From an uncultured Anaerolineae bacterium (lineage in GTDB: Bacteria; Chloroflexota; Anaerolineae; JACIWP01), in assembly GCA_938049385.1 (NCBI GenBank), contig CALIBQ010000001.1:1-62482 (forward strand): a stretch of 62,482 nucleotides of DNA, in the 5' to 3' direction. Made by a program: the position numbers and the translations under genes. Of the stretch, positions 42,403 through 51,101 are shown one piece after another (positions within the stretch are counted from its first letter, which is position 1; each line of letters opens with the position of its first letter). The notes beneath the pieces were generated by a model. That model had not been told where the DNA came from. It worked only from the letters and a program-made list of their open reading frames with translations, and did not search any database.

Positions 42403-42726
42403 ATGCTTCACATTCGCGTCCTGCACTCGCCCAATTGCGGCTCCACACCGAAAGCGATGGAAAATCTGCACCAGGTGCTGGAGGAGCTGGGCGTCCAGGC
42501 AGAGATTCAGGAAATCGTGATGGATGCGGACATGGACCCAGCGGAGTGGCGCTACTTCGGCTCCCCCACCATCCGCGTCAATGGGGTGGATGTGGACCCG
42601 TACGCCGCACAGCGCAGCGATTACGCGCGGGGCTGAAGGACGTATCTCACCGGCGAGGGGTTCGCCGGCTGGCCTGACAAAGAGATGCTGCGCGCCGCCA
42701 TCCTGCGGGCGCTGGCACGCGAGTGA
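42403..42726 (+). CDS. Thioredoxin-like selenoprotein, DF-family-like (in-frame UGA)
   Basis: Read normally this frame stops at UGA 42634-42636 after 77 codons, but the same frame continues for 29 clearly coding codons to UGA at 42724-42726, giving 107 residues with Sec78. The body is a small thioredoxin-like fold (SPNCGSTPK near Cys12, then YFGSPTIRVNGVDVDP). In the DF (seleno)protein/thiol family a Cys or Sec sits before R-x-Y at exactly this place; here it reads G-U-R-T-Y. A SECIS-like hairpin begins 13 bases after the UGA. Ribosome binding site AGGAGG and a strong promoter are present. A plain nonsense mutation is the alternative. Role unknown, presumably thiol redox. Confidence 0.78.
42650..42668 (+). 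promoter_or_regulatory. SECIS-like hairpin of the DF-family-like gene
   Basis: Stem CCGGCGA (42650-42656)/TCGCCGG (42662-42668) with loop GGGGT. The loop starts with G and lies 20 bases after the UGA, within the spacing known for bacterial SECIS elements (about 16-37). Confidence 0.6.
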
Positions 42727-42755
42727 ACGCATGACCGCCGGCCGCGCCGCACGCC

Positions 42756-45700
42756 TCAGGCGGCGTTGGCCGGCTCCACATCCCTGCCTTCCAGGCGCAA
42801 GGATATACTGCGCGATGTCCCATCCTCCCCCATGGTAATCCCGTAAATCGTGTCCGCCGCCTCCACCGTGCCGCGGTTGTGGGTGATGACGATGAACTGT
42901 GTCTGGCCCGAAAGGCTTTTCAGCGCTTCGCGGAAGCGCCCCACATTGGCCTCGTCCAGCATGGCGTCCACCTCGTCCAGGAAGCAGAACGGCGTCGGGC
43001 TGACCTTCAGAATGGCGAAAATCAGCGCCGCGGCGGTCAGCGCCCTCTCGCCGCCGGAAAGCAGGGCCAGGCTCTGCTGGCGTTTGCCCGGCGGCTGGGC
43101 GATAATATCCACACCGGTGATGCTCACGTTATCAGGCTCGGTGAGCACCAGGCGGGCGGAACCTCCTCCAAAGAGGGCGGAGAAGAACTGCTTGAACTGG
43201 GCGTTGACCGCCCGGAAGGTCTGCATGAAATCAGCCTGCATGATCTCGTCCAGCTCGCTGATGACCGCCCGCAGGGAGCGCGAGGCCTGCTCCAGGTCGG
43301 CCACCTGTTCTGAGAGGAAGGTGTAGCGCTGGAGCAGAGAGGAATATTCCTCCGGGGCTTCAGGGTTGACGGCACCCAGCCGGCGAATCTGCCCGCGCAA
43401 CTGCCTGATCTCCTCCTCCAGCCCCTCGGGCAGTTCCGGCACCACCGGCAGGGCGGAGACCAGCGATTCCAATGGGAGCGGGGCCTGCTCCGCAAGCCCC
43501 TCTACCGGCTCTATCTCCACCAGGCCCAGTTCTTCCTCGATTTGCCGATGCAGGGCACGCACATGCTCTTCTTTCCGCTGGCATTCCAGGCTGGCCTGGG
43601 CATAAAGGCTCTCCGCATCATGGAGCTGGCGGCGCCGGCGTTCTTCCTCGGCCATCAGGGCTTGCAGGGAGCGCTCCAGCTCCACCAGGCGCCGTTCTAT
43701 GGGCTGGACCTGGGCGTCGATATCCGCCAGGTTTGCCTGCAGTGCCTGCCGGCGCGCGTCCGCAGTCCGCCGGCGCTCTTCCAACTCCTGCATCTGTGTC
43801 TCCAGCTCGTGCAGGCGGCGTTCCTTGCTCTCGATCTGCTGTTGCGCCTGGGACAGCATGGCCTGGAAGTTCCGCAGGAGCTGAAGCTGGCTGTCCCGTC
43901 GGGAAGCGGCGGAGGACAGCGCGGCACGCAGGGCATTCAGTTGGTTGACCAGTTCTTCATCCATAATGCCGGCGCGCGCCTCTTCCAACTGCTGAAGCTG
44001 TTCATCCAGAGCCTGCTGTCGCGCCGCAAGCTGGCCGGCCTCCTGCTCAAGCTGGGCACGCCGGGCGGTAACCGCTTCCACTTCCTTGCGCGACTGCGCG
44101 ATCAGGCGCTGATGCCATTCGATTTCCTGGGAAAGCCGGTCCTGCTGACGGGAAAGCTCCGCAATGCGCGTTTCCAGGCCCGACTGGTGGCGCTGACGTT
44201 CGGCCAGCTCACGCTCCAGGTCCTGGGCGGTTTGGCGGTAGCGCGCTTCGGCGCGCTGGCTTTCCTCCAGCTCGCGCATCAGCGAGGCTACCTGCGCTTC
44301 GGCGCCGGCAATCTGCCCGGGCAGTTCGCGCCATTCGCGCTCGCGGGCCAGCATGCCAGCCTGGCGTTCGCCGGCGCCGGCCCCGCCGGTGACGCTCCCG
44401 CTAGAGCGGACAATTTCCCCGGCGCGCGTGACAATGGTGAAACTGCCGCGCAGGCGCTCCATCACGCGGCGGGCGGTCTTCAGGTCTTCCACCACCAGGG
44501 TGCGGTTTAGGAGCAGGTCTACCGCCGGCCGTAAGCGGGCATCATACTGCACGAGCTGTGAGGCCAGGCCGATAACGCCCGGTTCGGCCGGCGCCTCAAG
44601 GGCGGCCGGCGGCCGCAGGGTGTCCAGCGGCAGGAAAGTGGCCCGGCCGCCTTGCACGCGCTTCAGGTGTTCGATGGCCTTCTCGGCCACCTCCCAGCGC
44701 TCGACGATGAGGTCCTGCAGGTGACTGCCAAGGGCGGTTTCCAGCGCCCGTTCCAGCTCCGCCGGCACAGTAATATGGGATGCCACCGGTCCAAGCACGC
44801 CGACGATGCTCGCCTGCATGACCGAGCGCACGCCGGCGTAAAACCCGTCCATCTCCTCACGGGTGCGCGCTAGAATATCCCGTCGGGCACGCAGGCGGGT
44901 CAACTGTCCGCGCGCCTCGTCCAGGCGCTTTTCAATGGTCGGGCGCTGTCGGCGCACCTCCTCCGCTTTCCCCAGGGCAGATTGGCGCTGGTTCTGCAGG
45001 ACCGCTGTGGCCTCCCGCCATGTTTCCAGCTCCTGGCGCAGGGCGCGCAGTTCGCGCTCCCGCTGGCCAATCTCCTCCTGACAGGCAACAATGTGCTCCT
45101 GATGCCGGCGCTGTTCCTCCTGCAGTTCCTGCCGGCGCTCATCCAGTTGGGTCATGCGGTTGCGGCAGTCCGCCAGCCGCGTGGCGACCTGGAATGCTTC
45201 GTCGCGCGCGGCCGAAAGGGCGGCGCTCAGGCGCTGTCGCTCTTGCTGGAGGGCTTGGACCTTCTGCTCGACTTCTGCGGCGGCGGAGAGCTGGGATTGA
45301 TATTCCTGTTCCAGCGCCTGTAGTTCCTCCTGGGCGCCGGCAGTGCGCTTCTGATGTTCTGCGGCGCTGGCCTGCAGGGCAATGATGTCCTGCAGGAGGG
45401 CCTCACGCTGGACCTCCATCTGGCGCCGGCGCTCCTCCCAGACAGCCAGCTCGCGCTCCAGGGATTCCAGCTCCGCGTGCAGGCGGGCGCTGTCTCCATG
45501 CCGCTGGCCCAACTGCTCGCGCAGAGCCGCCTGCTCCTGACGCAGAGCGTCTATCTGCCCCTCGATTTCCTGGAGCGCCTGCTGACGCGCATCCCGCAGT
45601 TCGGCCTGCCGGCGGAGCGCTTCCTGCGCCTGGTGCAGTGCCTGTTCGGCCAAAAACCACTGATGGCCGTACCAGACGCGCAGTAATCCATGCAGTCGGT

Positions 45701-46358
45701 CCTGCAGGGATGCATATTGCTCCGCTCGCTCCGCTTGTTTCTGGAGGATTTGCAGGCGGGGGGTGATTTCGGAAAGGATGTCCTTGACGCGCAGGAGGTT
45801 TTCCTGGGTGGCTTCGAGCTTGTTGAGCGCCTCGGCGCGCTTCATCTGGTGGATGGTGATGCCGGCAGCCTCCTCGAACAGGATGCGCCGCTCCTCTGGA
45901 CGCAGGGCCAGCGCGGCATCAATCAGGCCCTGTCCGATGACGGTGTACGAGCGCCGCGCAAGGCCGCTACGGCCTAATAATTCCATGACATCGCGCAGGC
46001 GCACGCGATTGCCGTTGATGAGGTATTCGTTCTCCCCCGAGCGGTACGCCCGGCGGGTGATGCTGATCTCGCTGTATTCCAGGGGGAGCCAGCCGCTGGA
46101 GTTGTCCAGCGTCATGGTGACCTGGGCCATGCCGGCGCGCGGCCGCTGGGCACTGCCGGAGAAAATCATGTCCTCCGTGCGCTTGCCGCGCAGGAGGCGG
46201 TAGCTCTGCTCCCCCAGCACCCAGCGCACCGCATCGGCGATGTTCGACTTGCCGCTTCCGTTCGGCCCGACAATGGCTGTGATGCCGTCGAAGAACAGGA
46301 ACTCGGTTTTGGCGGCGAAGGATTTATAGCCCTGCAGTTCCAGCCGCTTCAGGCGCAT
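42756..46358 (-). CDS. smc: Chromosome segregation protein SMC
   Basis: 1200 residues. Walker [10 protein letters not shown] at 32-40 in the head, two long coiled-coil arms, a hinge domain in the middle (near 510-680, with the conserved glycine run [10 protein letters not shown]), and the C-terminal head with signature LSGGERAL and Walker B FLDEVDA. SMC with ScpA/ScpB forms the bacterial condensin that compacts and separates the chromosome. Its start is 87 bases after the rnc stop, and the rnc-smc pair is common in Gram-positives and Chloroflexota. Confidence 0.97.
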   Translation of the reverse strand: MRLKRLELQGYKSFAAKTEFLFFDGITAIVGPNGSGKSNIADAVRWVLGEQSYRLLRGKRTEDMIFSGSAQRPRAGMAQVTMTLDNSSGWLPLEYSEISITRRAYRSGENEYLINGNRVRLRDVMELLGRSGLARRSYTVIGQGLIDAALALRPEERRILFEEAAGITIHQMKRAEALNKLEATQENLLRVKDILSEITPRLQILQKQAERAEQYASLQDRLHGLLRVWYGHQWFLAEQALHQAQEALRRQAELRDARQQALQEIEGQIDALRQEQAALREQLGQRHGDSARLHAELESLERELAVWEERRRQMEVQREALLQDIIALQASAAEHQKRTAGAQEELQALEQEYQSQLSAAAEVEQKVQALQQERQRLSAALSAARDEAFQVATRLADCRNRMTQLDERRQELQEEQRRHQEHIVACQEEIGQRERELRALRQELETWREATAVLQNQRQSALGKAEEVRRQRPTIEKRLDEARGQLTRLRARRDILARTREEMDGFYAGVRSVMQASIVGVLGPVASHITVPAELERALETALGSHLQDLIVERWEVAEKAIEHLKRVQGGRATFLPLDTLRPPAALEAPAEPGVIGLASQLVQYDARLRPAVDLLLNRTLVVEDLKTARRVMERLRGSFTIVTRAGEIVRSSGSVTGGAGAGERQAGMLAREREWRELPGQIAGAEAQVASLMRELEESQRAEARYRQTAQDLERELAERQRHQSGLETRIAELSRQQDRLSQEIEWHQRLIAQSRKEVEAVTARRAQLEQEAGQLAARQQALDEQLQQLEEARAGIMDEELVNQLNALRAALSSAASRRDSQLQLLRNFQAMLSQAQQQIESKERRLHELETQMQELEERRRTADARRQALQANLADIDAQVQPIERRLVELERSLQALMAEEERRRRQLHDAESLYAQASLECQRKEEHVRALHRQIEEELGLVEIEPVEGLAEQAPLPLESLVSALPVVPELPEGLEEEIRQLRGQIRRLGAVNPEAPEEYSSLLQRYTFLSEQVADLEQASRSLRAVISELDEIMQADFMQTFRAVNAQFKQFFSALFGGGSARLVLTEPDNVSITGVDIIAQPPGKRQQSLALLSGGERALTAAALIFAILKVSPTPFCFLDEVDAMLDEANVGRFREALKSLSGQTQFIVITHNRGTVEAADTIYGITMGEDGTSRSISLRLEGRDVEPANAA

Positions 46359-46445
46359 GGGCGTCTCCGAGAGGCGGAATGGGCATCAATTGCATATGCC
46401 GGCAGTGGCCGGCGCGGGCCGGCGGTGGCGTTGAACCCGCGCATT

Positions 46446-47198
46446 TCAGGCCTCCTTCTCGGACGTCGCGTCCCAGGGCGGAAGCGGGGTCAGGTCCTCC
46501 AAGCGGTGGATGTCCTGAAGATGTTTCAGCGCCTGGGCAGCGGCCTGTTTGGCGGCGGCCTGCTTGCTGTGGCCCTGCCCGCGGCCGGCGCATATCGGCC
46601 CGACATACGCCTCCACCACAAACTGTTTGGCGTGGTCCGGGCCGAATTCAGCGATGGTCTTGTAACGCGGGGTGATTTGGAAGCGCGCCTGGGTCAGCTC
46701 CTGAAGCTGACTGCGCACGTCTTTGCTCAGCGCGCGGGTGAGCAACTGCTGTGTGGCCCCCTGGATCAGCGGGGTGAGGAAGCGCGCCGTGACCTCGTAC
46801 CCCTGGTCCAGGTAGAGGGCGCCGATGAAGGCCTCGAAGGCGTTGCAGAGGGTGGCCGGCCGCGTCCTCCCGCCGCTCTCTTCCTCGCCCCTTCCCAATA
46901 GAAGATGCTCGTCCAGGTGAATCGCCTGGGCGAAAGATGCCAGCGTCTCGCGTCGGACGATGGCAGCGCGCAGATTGGTCAGCTCTCCCTCGCGGAATTC
47001 CGGGAAGCGGTGATAGAGGTATTCGGCGGTGATGAGGCTGATGACCGCATCCCCAAGAAATTCCAGCCGTTCGTTATCCTCTGCCGTGAATTCCGGGTGT
47101 TCGTTCAGGTATGAGCTGTGGGTCAGAGCACGCTGTAAGAGCGTGTAGTCCTGAAACGTGATGCCGGCGATGGCGCGCGGCGGTTGTTGCGATGCCAT
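46446..47198 (-). CDS. rnc: Ribonuclease III
   Basis: 250 residues. The catalytic domain carries the signature NERLEFLGDAV (with Glu/Asp metal ligands) and the second acidic motif FEAFIGALYLD; a double-stranded RNA-binding domain ends the chain (HSKQAAAKQAAAQAL). It processes rRNA precursors and cleaves structured RNAs. The ATG at 47196-47198 with GAGGGGAAG ahead is preferred over one eight codons upstream. Upstream of smc and probably cotranscribed with it. Confidence 0.95.
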   Translation of the reverse strand: MASQQPPRAIAGITFQDYTLLQRALTHSSYLNEHPEFTAEDNERLEFLGDAVISLITAEYLYHRFPEFREGELTNLRAAIVRRETLASFAQAIHLDEHLLLGRGEEESGGRTRPATLCNAFEAFIGALYLDQGYEVTARFLTPLIQGATQQLLTRALSKDVRSQLQELTQARFQITPRYKTIAEFGPDHAKQFVVEAYVGPICAGRGQGHSKQAAAKQAAAQALKHLQDIHRLEDLTPLPPWDATSEKEA

Positions 47199-47295
47199 TC
47201 GCTTCCCCTCTTGGGCCTGCAAACTTGCACCGCATTATATCACAGGCCGGCGCGCCGCTCAAAATCCCGGTCCCGCCACAAGTGATAGCCGCCTT

Positions 47296-47334
47296 GCAGG
47301 TGATGGGCACCTGCGGCAGGTGATGGGCACCTGC
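47296..47334. repeat. Tandem pair of palindromic 19-mers
   Basis: Two identical copies of a 19-base sequence (47296-47314 and 47316-47334), each with arms GCAGGTG/CACCTGC, with a 20-base period. They lie between the stop codon of the aldo/keto reductase gene and the start of rnc. Confidence 0.8.
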
Positions 47335-47341
47335 CGCTACC

Positions 47342-48280
47342 TTACCGCCGCTCCCATGTGCTGGGGTCCAGCAGGGTCTCGTCGCAGACCGCGACACTGC
47401 GGATGGCGTCCTTGAGGGTGGGGGACAGCGGGCCGCGGCCGGCATATTCCACCGCCCGCTGTAAGTTGCGAAGCTTGCCCGTCCCCACCAGCGCCGTGCT
47501 GATGCAAGGGTTATCCAGGACGTAGCGGAAGGCCGCCTCGGCCAGCGATTCGCATTCGGACTGCACCAGTGTCTCCAGCCGGCGGGTAGCTTCCCGCAGT
47601 TCTGCCAAGCCATCCGGCAAATGCGCATAGCGCGGGGTCAGCACACCCTTCAGGAGCACAGAACGCACCACGACGCCAACGCCTTTCTCATAGGCCAGGG
47701 GGAGCACCTCCGCCTCCAGCCGGCGGTCCAGCATGTTGTACGCCACTTGGATGACGTCGTAATGGCCGTCCAGCACGGCGGCCAGCGGCGCTTCCATGCC
47801 GTAGACAGTGGCGCCCAGGAAGCGGGCCTTGCCGGCACGCTGGGCCTCTTCCAGCTCTCGCAGGACCTCCCCTTGCTCCAGCACCTCTTTCGTGGCGCTG
47901 TGAATCTGGAGCACGTCAATGACATCGGTCTGCAGGGCGCGCAGGCTGGTATCAATGGATTCGCGGATGGCGCGGCGCTGTTCCGCCGGCGAGAGGCCGC
48001 GATCGGCGTAATGGTACACTTTGGTGGCGAGGATGAATTCATGCCGCCGGCCTTTCAGCGCCCGCCCGATGATCTCCTCGCTCTCGCCGTAGGCGCGCGC
48101 CGTGTCAATGAAGTTGATGCCCATGTCCAGCGCGGCGTGAAGCAGGGCATGCGCTTCTTCTTCGGCAGGGCGCTCCAGCCCGCCGGCGGTGGGGATGCCG
48201 TAGGGCATGCCGATCTCCACCGCGCCGAAGGAAATCTCAGAGACCCGCAGGCCAGTGTGCCCTAGGACGCGGTAATTCAT
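47342..48280 (-). CDS. Aldo/keto reductase
   Basis: 312 residues from MNYRVLGHTG. The AKR landmarks are NFIDTARAYGESEEIIG (catalytic Asp and Tyr), the Lys in ILATKVYH and an NADPH-binding region near residue 250. It differs clearly from the 19041-20018 enzyme. The start at 48278-48280 has GGGAGG eleven bases ahead; the longer frame runs into an R1 repeat. It is separated from the catabolic group upstream (galactokinase, deacylase, DapA-like) by a 265-base MITE-like element and may have once been part of it. Confidence 0.87.
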   Translation of the reverse strand: MNYRVLGHTGLRVSEISFGAVEIGMPYGIPTAGGLERPAEEEAHALLHAALDMGINFIDTARAYGESEEIIGRALKGRRHEFILATKVYHYADRGLSPAEQRRAIRESIDTSLRALQTDVIDVLQIHSATKEVLEQGEVLRELEEAQRAGKARFLGATVYGMEAPLAAVLDGHYDVIQVAYNMLDRRLEAEVLPLAYEKGVGVVVRSVLLKGVLTPRYAHLPDGLAELREATRRLETLVQSECESLAEAAFRYVLDNPCISTALVGTGKLRNLQRAVEYAGRGPLSPTLKDAIRSVAVCDETLLDPSTWERR

Positions 48281-48302
48281 CCCGTATTCCTCCCTATGAG
48301 GA

Positions 48303-48567
48303 TGTTGAAAAAGCCTGGCATTTGAAACTACAGGCCTGCACCGACTTCGCGAAGCCTGCACAGACAGGCTTCGCAGTTGTTGCCGCGGCTTCAGCCGCCA
48401 GGCCGCTCTTCCACCCTTGCACTTCGCCTGGCGCTTCAACGCCAGGCTTACGGTGCCAAGCCCCTGCGGGGCTTCGCTTCCTCAGCCGGCGGCTTCCAGC
48501 CGGCAAACTTCCCCGTGTAGGGGGATGGGATGTTTTGGACCATAGTCCCCAACAGTACGTTTCAACA
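48303..48567. mobile_element. MITE-like composite of R1 and R2 repeats
   Basis: Flanked by TGTTGAAA (48303-48310) and TTTCAACA (48560-48567), an 8-base terminal inverted repeat, and containing an inverted R1 copy (48313-48404) and an R2 copy (48421-48569). No coding capacity. Target-site duplication not obvious. Confidence 0.45.
48313..48404 (-). repeat. Interspersed palindromic repeat R1, copy 4
   Basis: Inverted copy of the element at 1041-1129, keeping the GCCTGGC/GCCAGGC ends and the GCGAAGCCTG/CAGGCTTCGC hairpin. Confidence 0.85.
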
Positions 48568-48569
48568 CC
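48421..48569 (+). repeat. Interspersed palindromic repeat R2, copy B
   Basis: Three hairpins in a row: GCCTGGCG/CGCCAGGC, GCCAAGCCCC/GGGGCTT and GCCGGCGGCTTCCAGCCGGC. Its end matches copy A (173-360). Confidence 0.8.
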
Positions 48570-48575
48570 CGCCTC

Positions 48576-49496
48576 CTATTTGGCGACCGCCACCTCCCAG
48601 AAGCCGGCGGCCTCCAGCTCCGCCCGCAGGCGCTCCTCCTGCTCCGGGGTGATGGGCGGCAGGGGCGGCCGGCCGGCGCCGCAGTCAAACCCGATGAGCT
48701 TCATCGCCGCTTTGAAAGCGGACATCCCGCCGCCGCACTGGAAGTACACGGTGATCAGGCGGTTGGCGCGCGCTTGCAGTTCCATGGCTCTGCGGATATC
48801 GCCGGCATGGAAGGCGTTGTAGGCGTCCACGAACAGCCGCGGCACCAGATTGTAGAAAGTGCCGATGGCGCCGTCCGCCCCCATCACCTGGGCGGCGAGC
48901 ATCATTTCGTCCGGCCCGGAGACGACGTTCAGTCGCCGGCCGGGTATTTCCATCTGGATGATCTGCTGCATCTCGAAGAAGTTGTACGAGGTGAACTTCA
49001 TGCCGGCCAGGGTGGGGATGGCCAGGCACAGCTCGCGGAAGAGCGCCGGCGAAACGTCCACACCCGTCGCGCCGGGGATATTGTACACGTACAGCGGTAG
49101 GTCGCAGGCCGCGGCAATGGCGGCGTAATAGCGCTGGATGCCCTCGAACCCCACGTGGAAATAGCCCAGCGGCGGGATGGAGCTGATGGCGTCCGCGCCG
49201 GCCTCTTTCGCATGGGCCGCCAGCCGGCAGGCCTCGTCCGTGGTAATGGCGCCGACGTGCACCACCACGGGTACCCGCCCGCGCACCTGCTGGACGACCG
49301 TCTCGGCCATCTGCCGGCGCTCCCCTTCAGTCAGCAGGAGCCCCTCGCCGGTACCGCCGCAGACATAAAAGCCCTGCACCCCTTGGCTAAGGAGAAACTC
49401 CACCAGCTCGCGCACCACCGGCAGATTGACCCTCCCTTCGGCGTCATACGGCGTCACCAACGCCGTCATGATGCCCGTCAAACGCAGTGTACCCAT
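48576..49496 (-). CDS. Dihydrodipicolinate synthase/N-acetylneuraminate lyase family protein
   Basis: 306 residues of the DapA/NanA aldolase barrel. The substrate carboxylate-binding GGTGEG (T/S-x-G-E motif, near residue 45), the Tyr of PLYVYNIPG near 137 and the Schiff-base Lys in AGMKFTSYN near 167 are all present. Members make or split pyruvate-linked compounds such as sialic acid, KDG or 4-hydroxy-2-oxoglutarate. It lies with a D-aminoacylase and a galactokinase, so a sugar- or amino-sugar-acid lyase is more likely than lysine synthesis. Confidence 0.88.
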   Translation of the reverse strand: MGTLRLTGIMTALVTPYDAEGRVNLPVVRELVEFLLSQGVQGFYVCGGTGEGLLLTEGERRQMAETVVQQVRGRVPVVVHVGAITTDEACRLAAHAKEAGADAISSIPPLGYFHVGFEGIQRYYAAIAAACDLPLYVYNIPGATGVDVSPALFRELCLAIPTLAGMKFTSYNFFEMQQIIQMEIPGRRLNVVSGPDEMMLAAQVMGADGAIGTFYNLVPRLFVDAYNAFHAGDIRRAMELQARANRLITVYFQCGGGMSAFKAAMKLIGFDCGAGRPPLPPITPEQEERLRAELEAAGFWEVAVAK

Positions 49497-49535
49497 CCTG
49501 CCCTCCTGTATGGTATGGGATCAAGTAACAATCGC

Positions 49536-51089
49536 CTATGAATTTCCGTGGGACCGCAGGGCGCGGCCGGGATACGCGCCGGTATGCTCACCCTCTTCCA
49601 GCACGACCTGTCCATTGACGATGACATAGTGAATGCCTTCGGGCGGCAGACTGCCCTGCTCATACGTGGCCCGGTCAATGACGGTTGTGGGATCGAAGCA
49701 GGTGATGTCGGCGAACCAGCCCTCCACCAGCAGGCCGCGCTGGGCCAGCCCGACGCGGCCGGCCGCCGCCCAGGTCATCTTGCGCACCGCCTCTTCCAGC
49801 TCCAGCACCTGCTCCTGGCGCACATAGCGCCCCAGAATGCGCGGGAAGGTGCCGTACCCACGTGGGTGCGGATGGCTCCCAACCAGCACGCCGTCGCTCC
49901 CGACGATTTGCTCCCGCCGGCGCAGGAGTGCCCGGAAATCCTCCTCCGTGCGGTACGTATGGTGCGCGACGGCGGGCACTGCCATGCGCTCGGCGATGAG
50001 CAGGTCGGCGAGGAAATCGGCCGGCGCCTGGCCGGCCAGCTTCGCCGCCTCCAGCACGTTCAGGCCGGCATAACGCTGATTGGCCGGTGTGCGCACACCG
50101 GCGATGTAGAGCAGTTCCAGCCGCACGGCGCGCTCCTCCAGCTCGCGCGCCAGCCGCTGGCGGTTCTCGGGCCGGCGCAGGCGCTCCACCGCCTCTTCCA
50201 CCGTTCCCTCCTGCACCCAGGGCGGCAGGATGGCGGACAGCAGGGTACAGCCGGCCAGATAGGGGTATGAGTCATACGTGATGTCCAGCTTCTCCTGACG
50301 TGCCCGGTCCATCAGCCGACAGCCGATGGCGGCGGTGGTATTGAAATGGGAGATGTGGGTGCGCACCCCGGCCTGCCGGCAAACGGCGCAGGTTTCCTCA
50401 AAGGCTTCCTCGATATGCGCGCCGTAATCGCGCATATGGGTGACGAAAATGCCGTGATGCCGTGCCACGACCCGGCACAAGGCGGTCAGCTCGGCCGTGT
50501 CGGCATATACCGCCGGCACGTAGTACAGGCCGGTCGAAAGGCCAAATGCCCCCTCGCGCATGCCCTGCTCTACCAGTTCGGCCATGCGGGTCAGCTCCGT
50601 CGGCTTTGCTGGGCGCTTCTCCAGGCCCATGACTTCCATGCGCACCGCCCCGTGCGGCACCAGGTAGGCCAGGTTCAGGGAGACGCGCTGGCCCAGACGA
50701 TCCAGAAATTCGCCCACACTGGACCAATCCCAGTCTATGTCGAAGTCCCCGTTCAGGCCGGCCAGGTACTCGCGCCAGAAGGGCAGGTTGGCCGGCGAAA
50801 CGGGCGCATAGGAGATGCCGTCCTGCCCGATGATTTCCGTGGTGACGCCTTGGCGGATTTTCGGCAGTGCCTCGGGCTGGGCCAGCCAGAAGATGTCCGA
50901 ATGGCTGTGCATGTCCACAAAGCCGGGACAGACCACCAGCCCGTCGGCCTTCAGCCGACGGCGCGCCGGCATGTCCTTCAGCCGGCCGATGGCCGCGATG
51001 CGGTCGCCGCGCACCCCCACATCCCCCCAGTAGCCGGGGTTGCCGGAGCCGTCCACAATCCAGCCGCCTTCCAAGATGAGATCGAACAT
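49536..51089 (-). CDS. N-acyl-D-amino-acid deacylase family amidohydrolase
   Basis: 517 residues. Metal ligands in FVDMHSHSD near residue 60 (HxH) and in the RTHISHFN segment near 242; a D-aminoacylase-type C-terminal domain with GLAQRGLL and DITCFDPTTV. D-aminoacylases hydrolyse N-acyl-D-amino acids to D-amino acids; related members are N-acyl-D-glutamate deacylases. Thirty-nine bases upstream of the DapA-like gene and 12 downstream of galK, so the three are one operon. Substrate specificity cannot be fixed. Confidence 0.88.
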   Translation of the reverse strand: MFDLILEGGWIVDGSGNPGYWGDVGVRGDRIAAIGRLKDMPARRRLKADGLVVCPGFVDMHSHSDIFWLAQPEALPKIRQGVTTEIIGQDGISYAPVSPANLPFWREYLAGLNGDFDIDWDWSSVGEFLDRLGQRVSLNLAYLVPHGAVRMEVMGLEKRPAKPTELTRMAELVEQGMREGAFGLSTGLYYVPAVYADTAELTALCRVVARHHGIFVTHMRDYGAHIEEAFEETCAVCRQAGVRTHISHFNTTAAIGCRLMDRARQEKLDITYDSYPYLAGCTLLSAILPPWVQEGTVEEAVERLRRPENRQRLARELEERAVRLELLYIAGVRTPANQRYAGLNVLEAAKLAGQAPADFLADLLIAERMAVPAVAHHTYRTEEDFRALLRRREQIVGSDGVLVGSHPHPRGYGTFPRILGRYVRQEQVLELEEAVRKMTWAAAGRVGLAQRGLLVEGWFADITCFDPTTVIDRATYEQGSLPPEGIHYVIVNGQVVLEEGEHTGAYPGRALRSHGNS

Positions 51090-51101
51090 GCTGTCGTCCT
51101 T

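Noticed and set aside
42385-42636. A complete 77- to 83-residue protein ending at UGA 42634-42636
   Set aside because: The same frame keeps coding character and family similarity to the stop at 42724-42726; I favour selenocysteine.
47296-47334. CRISPR array
   Set aside because: Only two short repeats with a one-base spacer; no cas genes. No CRISPR array was seen anywhere in the window.
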